A stretch of DNA of 18,123 nucleotides from CAYWRO01 sp964460345. GTDB lineage: Bacteria; Planctomycetota; Phycisphaerae; Phycisphaerales; UBA1924. Of this stretch, positions 7,179-13,825 are shown piece by piece. The stretch is taken from assembly GCA_964460345.1 (NCBI GenBank), contig CAYWRO010000070.1, forward strand, positions 1 to 18,123. Reading direction: 5' to 3'. The notes under the pieces are model-generated. The model did no database searches and had not been told where the DNA came from. It saw only the letters and a list, made by a program, of their open reading frames with translations. Every line of letters begins with the position of its first letter. Position 1 is the stretch's first letter. A program made the position numbers and the translations under genes.

Positions 7179-8102
7179 TTGGAGCACTTTCTCACGATCA
7201 TGGAGACGCCGACCCCGCGCTTGCGCGCCATGCTCCGCAGGGCGGTCCAGCTGCGCACCCGCCGCGAGCCCGTCCTCGCCGGCAAGGCCCTTTGCTGCCT
7301 GTTTGAGAAGTCCTCTCTGCGTACGCGCGTCAGCTTCGAGCAGGCCATGCGCCGCCTCGGCGGCCATGCCATGAGCATGTCGCAGTCCGAGGTCGGCCTG
7401 GGCGGCCGGGAGAGCCCCGAAGACGTCGCCCGCGTCCTGGGCGGCATGGTCGACGTCGTCATGGCCCGTGTCCGCTCCCAGCAGACGCTCATCCGCCTCG
7501 CCGCGCCCAACGCCGTTCCGATCATCAACGGCCTCAGCGATGAATCGCACCCCTGTCAGGCCCTGGCCGACGTCCTCACGCTGGCAGACGAGTTCGCCGA
7601 CGGTAATGTCGACGCCCTTGCCGGCCGCACCGTCGCCTTCGTCGGCGACGGCAACAACGTCGCCCGTTCGCTGCTGGCCGCCTGCGCCAAGCTCGGCATG
7701 AACTTCCGCATGTGCGCGCCCGAGGGGTACGGTCTCGGCGAGGCGTACCTCGACCGTGCTCGCGCTGAAGCCGCGGGCAGCATCCGCATCGACTCCTGCG
7801 AGGACCCCGCCGACGCCGCGGCGGATGTGGACGCCATCTACTGCGACACCTTTGTCTCCATGGGCCAGGAGGATGAGCGCGACCAGCGCCTCCGCACCTT
7901 CGCGCCTTACCAGGTCAACCAGGCGCTCCTCGACAAGGCCCCTCCGCACACCATCGTCCTCCACTGCCTTCCTGCAAGCCGCGGCGTGGAAATCACCGAT
8001 CAAGTGATGGACGGGCCGCGCTCACGCGTCTTCAAGCAGGCGTGGAACCGCGTCGATGCGCAGATGGGCGTGCTGGCCGAGTTGCTCGCGCCCACTCTGT
8101 AA
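7179..8102 (+). CDS. argF: Ornithine carbamoyltransferase
   Basis: Makes citrulline from ornithine and carbamoyl phosphate in arginine synthesis (cytosol, trimer in the family). The 307-residue product shows the carbamoyl-phosphate site FEKSSLRTRVSFE (where many orthologues have STRTR), HPCQALAD, the second-domain VGDGNNVARSLL, the ornithine-loop SMGQE and HCLPASRG (commonly HCLPAHRG), then NRVDAQ near the end. SMGQE argues for ornithine rather than aspartate as acceptor, although SLRTR is also seen in acetyl- and succinyl-ornithine transcarbamylases. I chose the TTG at 7179 because it yields the conserved EHFL N terminus and has TGGAGG (7165-7170) eight bases upstream; the first ATG in frame (7200) would remove this. 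No other arginine gene is nearby. Confidence 0.92.
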   Translation: MEHFLTIMETPTPRLRAMLRRAVQLRTRREPVLAGKALCCLFEKSSLRTRVSFEQAMRRLGGHAMSMSQSEVGLGGRESPEDVARVLGGMVDVVMARVRSQQTLIRLAAPNAVPIINGLSDESHPCQALADVLTLADEFADGNVDALAGRTVAFVGDGNNVARSLLAACAKLGMNFRMCAPEGYGLGEAYLDRARAEAAGSIRIDSCEDPADAAADVDAIYCDTFVSMGQEDERDQRLRTFAPYQVNQALLDKAPPHTIVLHCLPASRGVEITDQVMDGPRSRVFKQAWNRVDAQMGVLAELLAPTL

Positions 8103-8150
8103 AACGGAGGTGGCAGCACCCGGAAAAGGACTGCTGCAGGAGACCGCGGC

Positions 8151-8624
8151 GTGGACGAACTCGAAACGGCGGGGGCGCCCCAACTGCTCGGGCCTGATCC
8201 GGCTGAGTTGCTCCTCATCGTCGTCGGCGCTCACCTTCGCGCCGAAGAGGCCGATCGCGCGCTGGCCTACCGCGTCCGTGAGCAGATGCTCGCGGCCCTC
8301 TGGTCTCTTGGTGTGACTGAAGGCCCCGGCTCCCGCCGCCCCCTGGTCTGCACCGACGTCTGGTACCTCAACGACGACCGGCTCCGCTACTGCCCCGTCG
8401 TCTCCATCGGCGGCCCCGGCGTGAACGCGCTCACCGCCTACCTTGCCGACAAGGCCCCGGGCGCATTCGTCGTCGACGATCTCTACTCGGTGCAACTCGA
8501 CGTCGCGTACCAGGACCTGCACGCCTGCATCTGGGGCGTCGATCACGAAGCCACCCGAACCGCCGTCGACGCCTTCTGCAGCCGATACCTCAAGGACTTC
8601 GTCGCCGCAGCAGTGGGGGGCTGA
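8151..8624 (+). CDS. Conserved-looking protein of unknown function
   Basis: I do not recognise this 157-residue protein. It starts at a GTG with GGAG eight bases upstream (8139-8142), 48 bases after argF, so co-transcription is plausible. The composition is that of a soluble alpha/beta protein without signal peptide or membrane segment. Probable conserved patches by look are LLLIVVGAHLRAEEADRALA (helix-strand at 20-39), CTDVWYLN (68-75), VVSIGGPGVNALTAYLADK (83-101) and a helix ending in FCSRYLKDF. The IGGPGVN turn could bind a phosphate or nucleotide, but this is only a resemblance. Codon use matches its neighbours, which supports a real gene. Confidence 0.8.
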   Translation: MDELETAGAPQLLGPDPAELLLIVVGAHLRAEEADRALAYRVREQMLAALWSLGVTEGPGSRRPLVCTDVWYLNDDRLRYCPVVSIGGPGVNALTAYLADKAPGAFVVDDLYSVQLDVAYQDLHACIWGVDHEATRTAVDAFCSRYLKDFVAAAVGG

Positions 8625-8668
8625 GCGGTCGGGTATCTGAGGCGGAGCACCGCCCGGCCTGAGCATCC

Positions 8669-8699
8669 AAAAAAAAGCCCCGGCTCGAAAACCGGGGCT
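8669..8699 (-). terminator. Rho-independent terminator of the clpP region
   Basis: AGCCCCGG (8676-8683) pairs with CCGGGGCT (8692-8699) around an 8-base loop. Read on the minus strand the hairpin is followed by a run of eight T. It lies 37 bases past the stop codon of the downstream clpP. This is the only classical terminator with a T-run that I see in the window. Confidence 0.9.
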
Positions 8700-8736
8700 G
8701 AAGAGAATTCCTTGTCGCTGAGGCGCTGATCGCTCG

Positions 8737-9345
8737 TCAGCTCTTGTCGGTCTCGGGCATGCGCGTCAGCACCTTGTCGATCAGGCCGTACTCGAGCATC
8801 TCCTGCTCATCGAGCCACTTGTTGCGGTCGCAGTCCTTGGCGATCCGTTCGATCGGCTGCCCGGTGCGTTCAGCGTAGATCCCGTACAGCCGGTCGCGCA
8901 GACGCAGGATCTCCTTGGCTTCGATCTCCAGGTCGGTCGCCTGGCCCTGCATGACGCCGCCGATGAGCGGCTGGTGCATGAGGTTGCGACCATTGGGCAG
9001 GGCGTAGCGCTTGCCCTTGGCGCCGTTGCAGGCGAGCACCGAGCCCATCGAGGCGGCCTGCCCGATGATGTACGTGCACACATCCGGGGCAACGTAGTTC
9101 ATCGTGTCCAGAATGCCCAGCCCCGCCGTCACCGAACCGCCCGGTGAGTTGATGTACAGGTGAATGTCCGCCTTCGAGTCTTCGTTCGCCAGAAAGAGAA
9201 GCTGCGCGACGATGAGGCTCGCGATGTCGTCGTCGATGTCGCGCCCGAGGAACACGATGCGGTCCTTCAGCAGACGCGAGTAGATGTCGTAGGAGCGCTC
9301 GCCGCGGCCGGTCTGCTCGATGACGATGGGAACCAGATATGACAT
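8737..9345 (-). CDS. clpP: ATP-dependent Clp protease proteolytic subunit (first paralogue)
   Basis: Serine-protease chamber subunit that degrades proteins unfolded by ClpX/ClpA/ClpC. The 202-residue protein has a complete triad: Ser99 in GQAASMGS, His124 in LMHQP and Asp173 in DCDRNKWL. It also carries the INSPGGSVTAG strand (65-75) and an N-terminal segment SYDIYSRLLKDRIVFLG typical of canonical ClpP. The ATG at 9345 gives a normal-length protein; the open frame upstream (to 9507) is only the hairpin array read as protein. A weak AGGTG lies just upstream. This copy is closer to canonical bacterial ClpP than the paralogue at 9527. No Clp ATPase gene is in the window. Confidence 0.96.
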   Translation of the reverse strand: MSYLVPIVIEQTGRGERSYDIYSRLLKDRIVFLGRDIDDDIASLIVAQLLFLANEDSKADIHLYINSPGGSVTAGLGILDTMNYVAPDVCTYIIGQAASMGSVLACNGAKGKRYALPNGRNLMHQPLIGGVMQGQATDLEIEAKEILRLRDRLYGIYAERTGQPIERIAKDCDRNKWLDEQEMLEYGLIDKVLTRMPETDKS

Positions 9346-9363
9346 TGCTGCACCTGTCGTGTT

Positions 9364-9520
9364 GGTGGCACAGGCGTTGCGCCTGTGATTCCATTTGTGC
9401 ACAGGCATCTCGCCTGTGGTTTCGATCCGTGGCACAGGCGTCCCGCCTGTGACTCCAAATCCGTGGCACAGGCGTCCCGCCTGTGGTTCCTTTAATCTCA
9501 CAGGCATCCCGCCTGTGACG
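9364..9520. repeat. Array of five hairpin repeats between the clpP genes
   Basis: Five units fill most of the 181-base gap. Stems: CACAGGCG/CGCCTGTG at 9369-9376/9380-9387, 9433-9440/9444-9451 and 9467-9474/9478-9485; CACAGGC/GCCTGTG at 9400-9406/9412-9418 and 9499-9505/9511-9517. Three carry the GTGGCAC lead; loops are TTG, TCC or five bases (ATCTC, ATCCC). Unit spacing is about 31-35 bases, but the unit is itself a hairpin and there are no distinct spacers, so this is not a CRISPR array. Confidence 0.92.
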
Positions 9521-9526
9521 TTTCCC

Positions 9527-10123
9527 TTACCGCTGCTGAACCGCCGCCGCCGAGTGCGGTTCGGCGATCACTTCATCGACGAGGCCGTACGCCTTGGCCT
9601 CTTCGGCCGTGAAGTACTTGTCGCGCTCGCTGTCGGCGCGGACGCGATCCTCATCTTGGCCCGTGTGCCGGGCGAGAATGCGAATCATCTCCGACTTCGC
9701 CTTGATGATCTGTTCCGCCTGGATGCGGATGTCTTCGGCCTGGCCGCCCACGCCGCCCCACGGCTGGTGGAGCATCACCTTCGCGTGCGGCAGGATGAAG
9801 CGCTTGCCCTTCTCCCCCGCCGTCAGCAGCACCGCTCCGCCGGAATACGCCCGGCCCAGGCAGTAGGTGTTCACCGGCGAGGAAAGGAACCGCATGGTGT
9901 CATAGATCGCCAGCGTGTCGTCCACCGACCCGCCCGGCGAGTTGATGTAGAAGTGAATGTCCTGCCCGCGCTTCTCGTGCTCCAGGTAGAACATCTGCAT
10001 CATCAGCCTCGCGGCCGACGCGTGGTTGATCTCCCCGACGAGAAAGACGACGCGGTTCTCGAGCAGAAGCTCGTCAAGCGTCATTTCGCGAGTCCGCTGG
10101 TAGCTCACGCTGGCTGCTGGCAT
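9527..10123 (-). CDS. clpP: ATP-dependent Clp protease proteolytic subunit (second, divergent paralogue)
   Basis: A 198-residue ClpP homologue upstream of the first clpP on the same strand. The triad is kept: Ser94 in GRAYSGGA, His119 in MLHQPWGG and Asp168 in ERDKYFTAEEA. The nucleophile context AYSGGA differs from the usual AASMGA, and the N-terminal YDIYS-type segment is replaced by QRTREMTLDELLLENRVVFL, features that recall non-canonical ClpP paralogues in organisms with mixed ClpP1P2 chambers. AGGGAG (plus-strand 10130-10135) supports the ATG at 10123. The frame remains open upstream to an ATG at 10352, whose product would start MRLSERDRALFLG, but without a Shine-Dalgarno site; I prefer the shorter form. 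Confidence 0.94.
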   Translation of the reverse strand: MPAASVSYQRTREMTLDELLLENRVVFLVGEINHASAARLMMQMFYLEHEKRGQDIHFYINSPGGSVDDTLAIYDTMRFLSSPVNTYCLGRAYSGGAVLLTAGEKGKRFILPHAKVMLHQPWGGVGGQAEDIRIQAEQIIKAKSEMIRILARHTGQDEDRVRADSERDKYFTAEEAKAYGLVDEVIAEPHSAAAVQQR

Positions 10124-10485
10124 GGTCCACTCCCTGGAGCCGTTCGATTCTGGCGTTGCTTTGACCGGGTTTAGCGGCGGCGGCAAGTCCGTCGCCGCGG
10201 GTTCATCATAGGGGCAGGCCCCGTCGTCCCCCGGCCCGGGAGAGCCCGCGAGGGCCCCCAGGGTGGGGCGGTGGGGCCCATATCGGCCCGGCGAGGGGTG
10301 CTTCTTTGATGCCAAACCCAAGAAAAGGGCACGGTCTCTCTCGGAAAGACGCATGAAAGGAAGTGGGCAGCCCCCGGGCACCTTCCGCCCGACCTGCCGA
10401 CGTGCGGCCCCAGCACCGCCGCCGCACGCCACCCTTCTAGACTTGCTTCGCCCTTGGGGGGCTGCGGCGGGCTGACGGAGGAATC
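10124..10485. other. Divergent intergenic region between clpP and the phosphoesterase gene
   Basis: 362 bases, very GC-rich, with many G/C runs around 10210-10300. It must contain promoters for both divergent genes. The frame of the second clpP is open through 10352, so a longer ClpP form cannot be fully excluded. I see no RNA gene, strong hairpin terminator or second gene. Confidence 0.5.
10438..10443 (+). promoter_or_regulatory. Possible -10 element (TAGACT) for the phosphoesterase gene
   Basis: TAGACTTGC begins 48 bases before the GTG start, in sequence otherwise almost without A/T. No clear -35 box. Same nonamer as on the minus strand in front of rimO. Confidence 0.3.
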
Positions 10486-11271
10486 GTGGCGACGGCGATC
10501 ATCAGCGACGTTCACGGCAACGCAGAGGCCCTCAAAAGGGTGCTCGAGGACATCGATGCCCGCGGCATCCAGCGCATCATCTGCCTGGGGGACATCATCG
10601 GGTACGGGCCGGACCCGCGCGAGTGCGTAGACCTGGTCCGGCAGCGGTGTGACTGGTCCCTCATGGGCAATCACGACTTCGGGGTCCTTTACGAACCCAC
10701 AAACTTCAACGTCAGCGCCGAAGCAGCCGCCTACTGGACGCGTGAGCAGTTCGAGAAGGAGCCCGATGAGGCCCTCCGCCGCGCCCGGTACGAGTTCCTC
10801 GGCCAGCTTCGCGTCCGCGTGGTCGAGACGCGCAACGGCTCCGGCGGCCCCCCTTTTCCGGTGCTCGCCGTCCACGGCTCCCCGCGACGCCCCATCAACG
10901 AGTACATCTTCCCGGAAGACGCCGTCAACGCGCCCGACAAGCTCACCACGATGTTCGAGCGGATCGAGCGCCTCTGCATCGTCGGTCACACCCACGTGCC
11001 GGGCGTCTTTACCGATGAGCCGGACTTCTACCCGCCGGGTGAACTGACGGACAACTGCTACACCTTCTCCGAGTCGGAGAAGGCGATCGTCAACGTCGGC
11101 TCCGTCGGCCAGCCGCGGGACCTTGATCCGCGCGCCAGCTACGCGATCCTGCACGAGGACCGGATCGAGTTCGTGCGTGTGGAGTATGAGGCGCGGGTCA
11201 CGGCGGAGAAGATCCACGCCATCGCCCAACTGAGCGACTGGCTGGGGGACCGGCTTCTGGAAGGGCGCTAG
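10486..11271 (+). CDS. Calcineurin-like metallophosphoesterase family protein
   Basis: A 261-residue cytosolic phosphoesterase of the YfcE-like (PF12850) group; substrate not predictable. All dimetal-site motifs are present in order: SDVHGN (Asp8, His10), GDIIGYGPDP (Asp36), GNHD (Asn62, His63, Asp64), VHGSP (His130) and GHTH (His168, His170). NVGSVGQPRD near residue 205 matches the GS-GxPR segment of this family. The GTG start has GGAGG five bases upstream. The gene stands alone, divergent from clpP, with a hairpin and 169 bases separating it from yidC. The stop is TAG. Confidence 0.9.
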   Translation: MATAIISDVHGNAEALKRVLEDIDARGIQRIICLGDIIGYGPDPRECVDLVRQRCDWSLMGNHDFGVLYEPTNFNVSAEAAAYWTREQFEKEPDEALRRARYEFLGQLRVRVVETRNGSGGPPFPVLAVHGSPRRPINEYIFPEDAVNAPDKLTTMFERIERLCIVGHTHVPGVFTDEPDFYPPGELTDNCYTFSESEKAIVNVGSVGQPRDLDPRASYAILHEDRIEFVRVEYEARVTAEKIHAIAQLSDWLGDRLLEGR

Positions 11272-11277
11272 CCGGGG

Positions 11278-11312
11278 TGGCATGCCCACGCCGAACTCGG
11301 CGCCGGGCATGC
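11278..11312. repeat. Hairpin repeat after the phosphoesterase gene
   Basis: GCATGCCC (11280-11287) pairs with GGGCATGC (11305-11312), with an inner GCCG/CGGC pair (11290-11293/11298-11301). The preceding GGTG gives the same GGTGGCA lead as other hairpins in the window. It starts six bases after the stop codon and could help end the transcript, but has no T-run. Confidence 0.7.
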
Positions 11313-11372
11313 AGGATTTCCCCGTTGCACTCCGAGCACCGTCGCCCGGGGGATCAACCGACCGGGCGCGGC

Positions 11373-11378
11373 TACGCT
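11373..11378 (+). promoter_or_regulatory. Possible -10 element (GGC-TACGCT) for yidC
   Basis: TACGCT with a GGC lead lies 63 bases before the yidC ATG. It resembles the element before argF. No clear -35 box. Confidence 0.3.
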
Positions 11379-11440
11379 AGGCCCTCTGGGCGCTGCGCAT
11401 TGGCGCGTCCCGCCACCCCTCCATCGGATCCCTTATTGAC

Positions 11441-13720
11441 ATGGCGAAGAAGCCGAATACAGCGTTGAGGATCATCGTCCCCGTCGTGATGATCGCCCTG
11501 GGCGTGCTGCTGGCGGTGGCCGTTTTCAGGAACACCGTCAACCGAGGCCAGGGGCAGCAGACACCCCAGCAGCAGGCCCAGCAATCGGCCACGGCTGCGC
11601 AACAGAGCGGCCAGCAAGCGCCTGCATCCGACGAGGCTCCCACTGGGCAAACGTCTGAAACCGCTGAGCCCGCGGCGGAGCCCAGTGAGCAGACGCCGGC
11701 AGTCGAGCCGGAGGCCGCGCCTGTGCAGCCCCAGGTGGCTGCGCCTACCGGTCTGCGGCCACGGGTCGTGCCGACCCAGTCCTTCGACCCGATCGGAAGC
11801 CCCGATCCGCAGGGCGATTACGAGCTGTTCGTCGAGTTCGCCGTCCAGGACGCGGGCGTGAAGCAGCTTCTCCTGTCGCGGCAGTTCAAGACGATCCAGA
11901 TGAAGGAGCAGGAGATCCTTCAGGACGCGGTGCAGCCGACCGGCGGCTTCGTCGCTCCCTTCGGCGCGGTGGCTGTGGACATAGCGGGCACCGGGATCGG
12001 CGTGGGCTACACCGCCATGCAGAGCGCAGGCGGGCAGGTCTGGGAACAACTCGAGCCCGGTCACTTCCGCGCCACGATTGTCGATGAGAACGATGAGCCG
12101 GTCCTCCAGATCACGCGCCGCTTCGTCGTGACGCCCGGCAGCTTCGATCTTCGGATCGACCAGCAACTCACCAATCTCACCGATGCGCCGCTGCCGGTAC
12201 GCTGGTACCAGTGGGGGCCGGTGGACCTGCCGCAGGGCTTCGTCGGGTATGGCGGCGACAAGCGACGGTTGCGCTTCGGGTATCTGCGCTCGCCGACGTC
12301 GCAGATCGTGGAGACCTCCGACAGCGCGCCCGGCATGTACGCTCGCATGGAAGTCGTCAAGCAGGGCGACACGCGCGTGATCTGGCCGAACGAGCAGTCA
12401 TCGAAGTACAACTTCGTGCTGGCCTGGGCGGCGCTGACCAATCGTTACTACGCGCTGGCGGTGCACCCGTGGATTGACCCGGACAACGTGTCGCCCGGCG
12501 ATCTGTCCTTGAGCGCCGTCGAGCGTGTCGATCGCTATCTGGTCGGAAACGCCGCCAAGGCCGTCGACAAGACGATCATCCTGCGGCTGGTGAGTCCGCA
12601 GGTGACGATTCCGCCGGGAGAGTCGGCGGACGCCAGTCTCGGCGTCTACGCGGGCCCGCTCTCGGCCAGCTACATGAGCCCCGCGTCCGAGCCGGTCGCC
12701 GCGGCGGCGCAGCTTGATGAGATCATCATCTACACCTTCGGCGGCATGTGCAGTTTCTGCACGTTCCAGTGGCTCGCGGTGCCGCTGCGGATGTACCTGG
12801 GCTTCCTGGACCAGTACGTCGTCTTCGACTGGGCGCTGGCGATCATCGTGCTGGTGCTGACGGTCCGGACGCTGCTGCACCCGATCACACGCTTCAGCCA
12901 GATTCGCATGCACAAGTTCGGCAAGGTGATGCAGAGCCTCGGGCCGAAGCTGCAGAAGATCAAGGAGAAGTACCCGAACGAACCGCGCAAGCAGCAGGAG
13001 GAGATGCAGCGGCTCTACCGCGAGGAGGGAATCAACCCCGCCCACGCCCTCGGGTGCCTGCCGCTGTTCCTGCAGACGCCGATCTGGATTGCGCTCTACG
13101 CCATGCTCTTCTTCACGTTTGAGCTGCGCCATGAGAGTGCCTTTTTCGGGGTTTTCCAGTTCATCAAGTTTAATGGTGAGCCGTGGACGTTCCTGGGCGA
13201 CCTTGCCGAGCCGGACAGGTTCATCCTTTTCAGCCGCGCGATTCATATTCCGCTGATCAGCAACCTGATGGGGCCGATTACGTCCTTCAACATTCTCCCG
13301 CTGGTCTACGCGGGCGTCTTCTTCGTGCACCAGAAGTTCCTTACGCCTCCGACCACCGGCACGCTTTCGCCGGAGCAGGAGAGCGCTCAGAAGATGGCTC
13401 GCTACATGCCGCTCGTCCTCTTCCCGTTGTTCATCTACAACGCGCCCAGCGGCCTGGCGATCTACTTCATCTGCAACTCGATCATCGCGATCGTGGAAAG
13501 CAAGCTGATCCGCAGGAAGGCGGACAAGCTGGCCGAGGAAGAGGCGAAGAACCCGCGCAAGAAGAAGCCGGCCGGTGAAGGCTTCATGGCCCGCGTCATG
13601 CGGCTTGCCGAAGAGCGCAGGAAGATGATGGAAGAGGCGCAGCGCCTCGGCGGACAGGGACCGGGACGCGGCCGCAACAAGGGCGGGCGCGGCAAGTATG
13701 ACCGGCGCGGGAGGCGCTGA
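11441..13720 (+). CDS. yidC: Membrane protein insertase YidC
   Basis: Inserts and folds inner-membrane proteins, alone or with SecYEG. The 759-residue protein has TM1 (about 9-29), a Gln/Pro/Glu-rich linker (about 36-105), a large periplasmic P1 domain (about 120-425), then the conserved insertase core. TM2 (about 463-483) carries Arg476 in VRTLLHP, the groove arginine. The cytoplasmic loop LGPKLQKIKEKYP leads to CLPLFLQTPIWIALY, and the last TMs include MPLVLFPLFIYNAPSGLAIYF. Residues 690-759 form a long, strongly basic tail; such tails in planctomycete YidC have been reported to bind ribosomes. Two Cys close together (GGMCSFC, about 432-438) are unusual. No strong Shine-Dalgarno is seen before the ATG. 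mnmE follows, a conserved order, but rnpA and rpmH are not upstream. Confidence 0.96.
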   Translation: MAKKPNTALRIIVPVVMIALGVLLAVAVFRNTVNRGQGQQTPQQQAQQSATAAQQSGQQAPASDEAPTGQTSETAEPAAEPSEQTPAVEPEAAPVQPQVAAPTGLRPRVVPTQSFDPIGSPDPQGDYELFVEFAVQDAGVKQLLLSRQFKTIQMKEQEILQDAVQPTGGFVAPFGAVAVDIAGTGIGVGYTAMQSAGGQVWEQLEPGHFRATIVDENDEPVLQITRRFVVTPGSFDLRIDQQLTNLTDAPLPVRWYQWGPVDLPQGFVGYGGDKRRLRFGYLRSPTSQIVETSDSAPGMYARMEVVKQGDTRVIWPNEQSSKYNFVLAWAALTNRYYALAVHPWIDPDNVSPGDLSLSAVERVDRYLVGNAAKAVDKTIILRLVSPQVTIPPGESADASLGVYAGPLSASYMSPASEPVAAAAQLDEIIIYTFGGMCSFCTFQWLAVPLRMYLGFLDQYVVFDWALAIIVLVLTVRTLLHPITRFSQIRMHKFGKVMQSLGPKLQKIKEKYPNEPRKQQEEMQRLYREEGINPAHALGCLPLFLQTPIWIALYAMLFFTFELRHESAFFGVFQFIKFNGEPWTFLGDLAEPDRFILFSRAIHIPLISNLMGPITSFNILPLVYAGVFFVHQKFLTPPTTGTLSPEQESAQKMARYMPLVLFPLFIYNAPSGLAIYFICNSIIAIVESKLIRRKADKLAEEEAKNPRKKKPAGEGFMARVMRLAEERRKMMEEAQRLGGQGPGRGRNKGGRGKYDRRGRR

Positions 13721-13723
13721 TTC

Positions 13724-13801
13724 GGGTGGCACGGGCATGTACCCATGCCCGTGAAGTGATGGAGAGATCGACACGGGCAAGAGGACTTGCCCGTGCCACC
13801 C
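13724..13801. repeat. Double hairpin within a 14-bp inverted repeat
   Basis: GGGTGGCACGGGCA (13724-13737) and its exact complement TGCCCGTGCCACCC (13788-13801) enclose the element. Inside are two separate hairpins: ACGGGCATG/CATGCCCGT (13731-13752) and CACGGGCAAG/CTTGCCCGTG (13772-13795). It fills most of the yidC-mnmE gap and ends 24 bases before the mnmE start. Confidence 0.9.
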
Positions 13802-13825
13802 GCTGCTTGGCGGCACCAGTGGGTT

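Noticed and set aside
9346..9507. A 54-residue N-terminal extension of the first ClpP
   Set aside because: It is the hairpin array read as protein (GGTPVPRIETTGEMPV and similar), and canonical ClpP begins near the ATG at 9345.
9364..9520. Possible CRISPR array
   Set aside because: Repeats are self-complementary hairpins separated by short, unequal, A/T-richer joins; there are no spacers of constant length and no cas genes.
10171..11310. A 379-codon open frame on the minus strand opposite the phosphoesterase gene
   Set aside because: All metal-site motifs are on the plus strand; the antisense product resembles no family.
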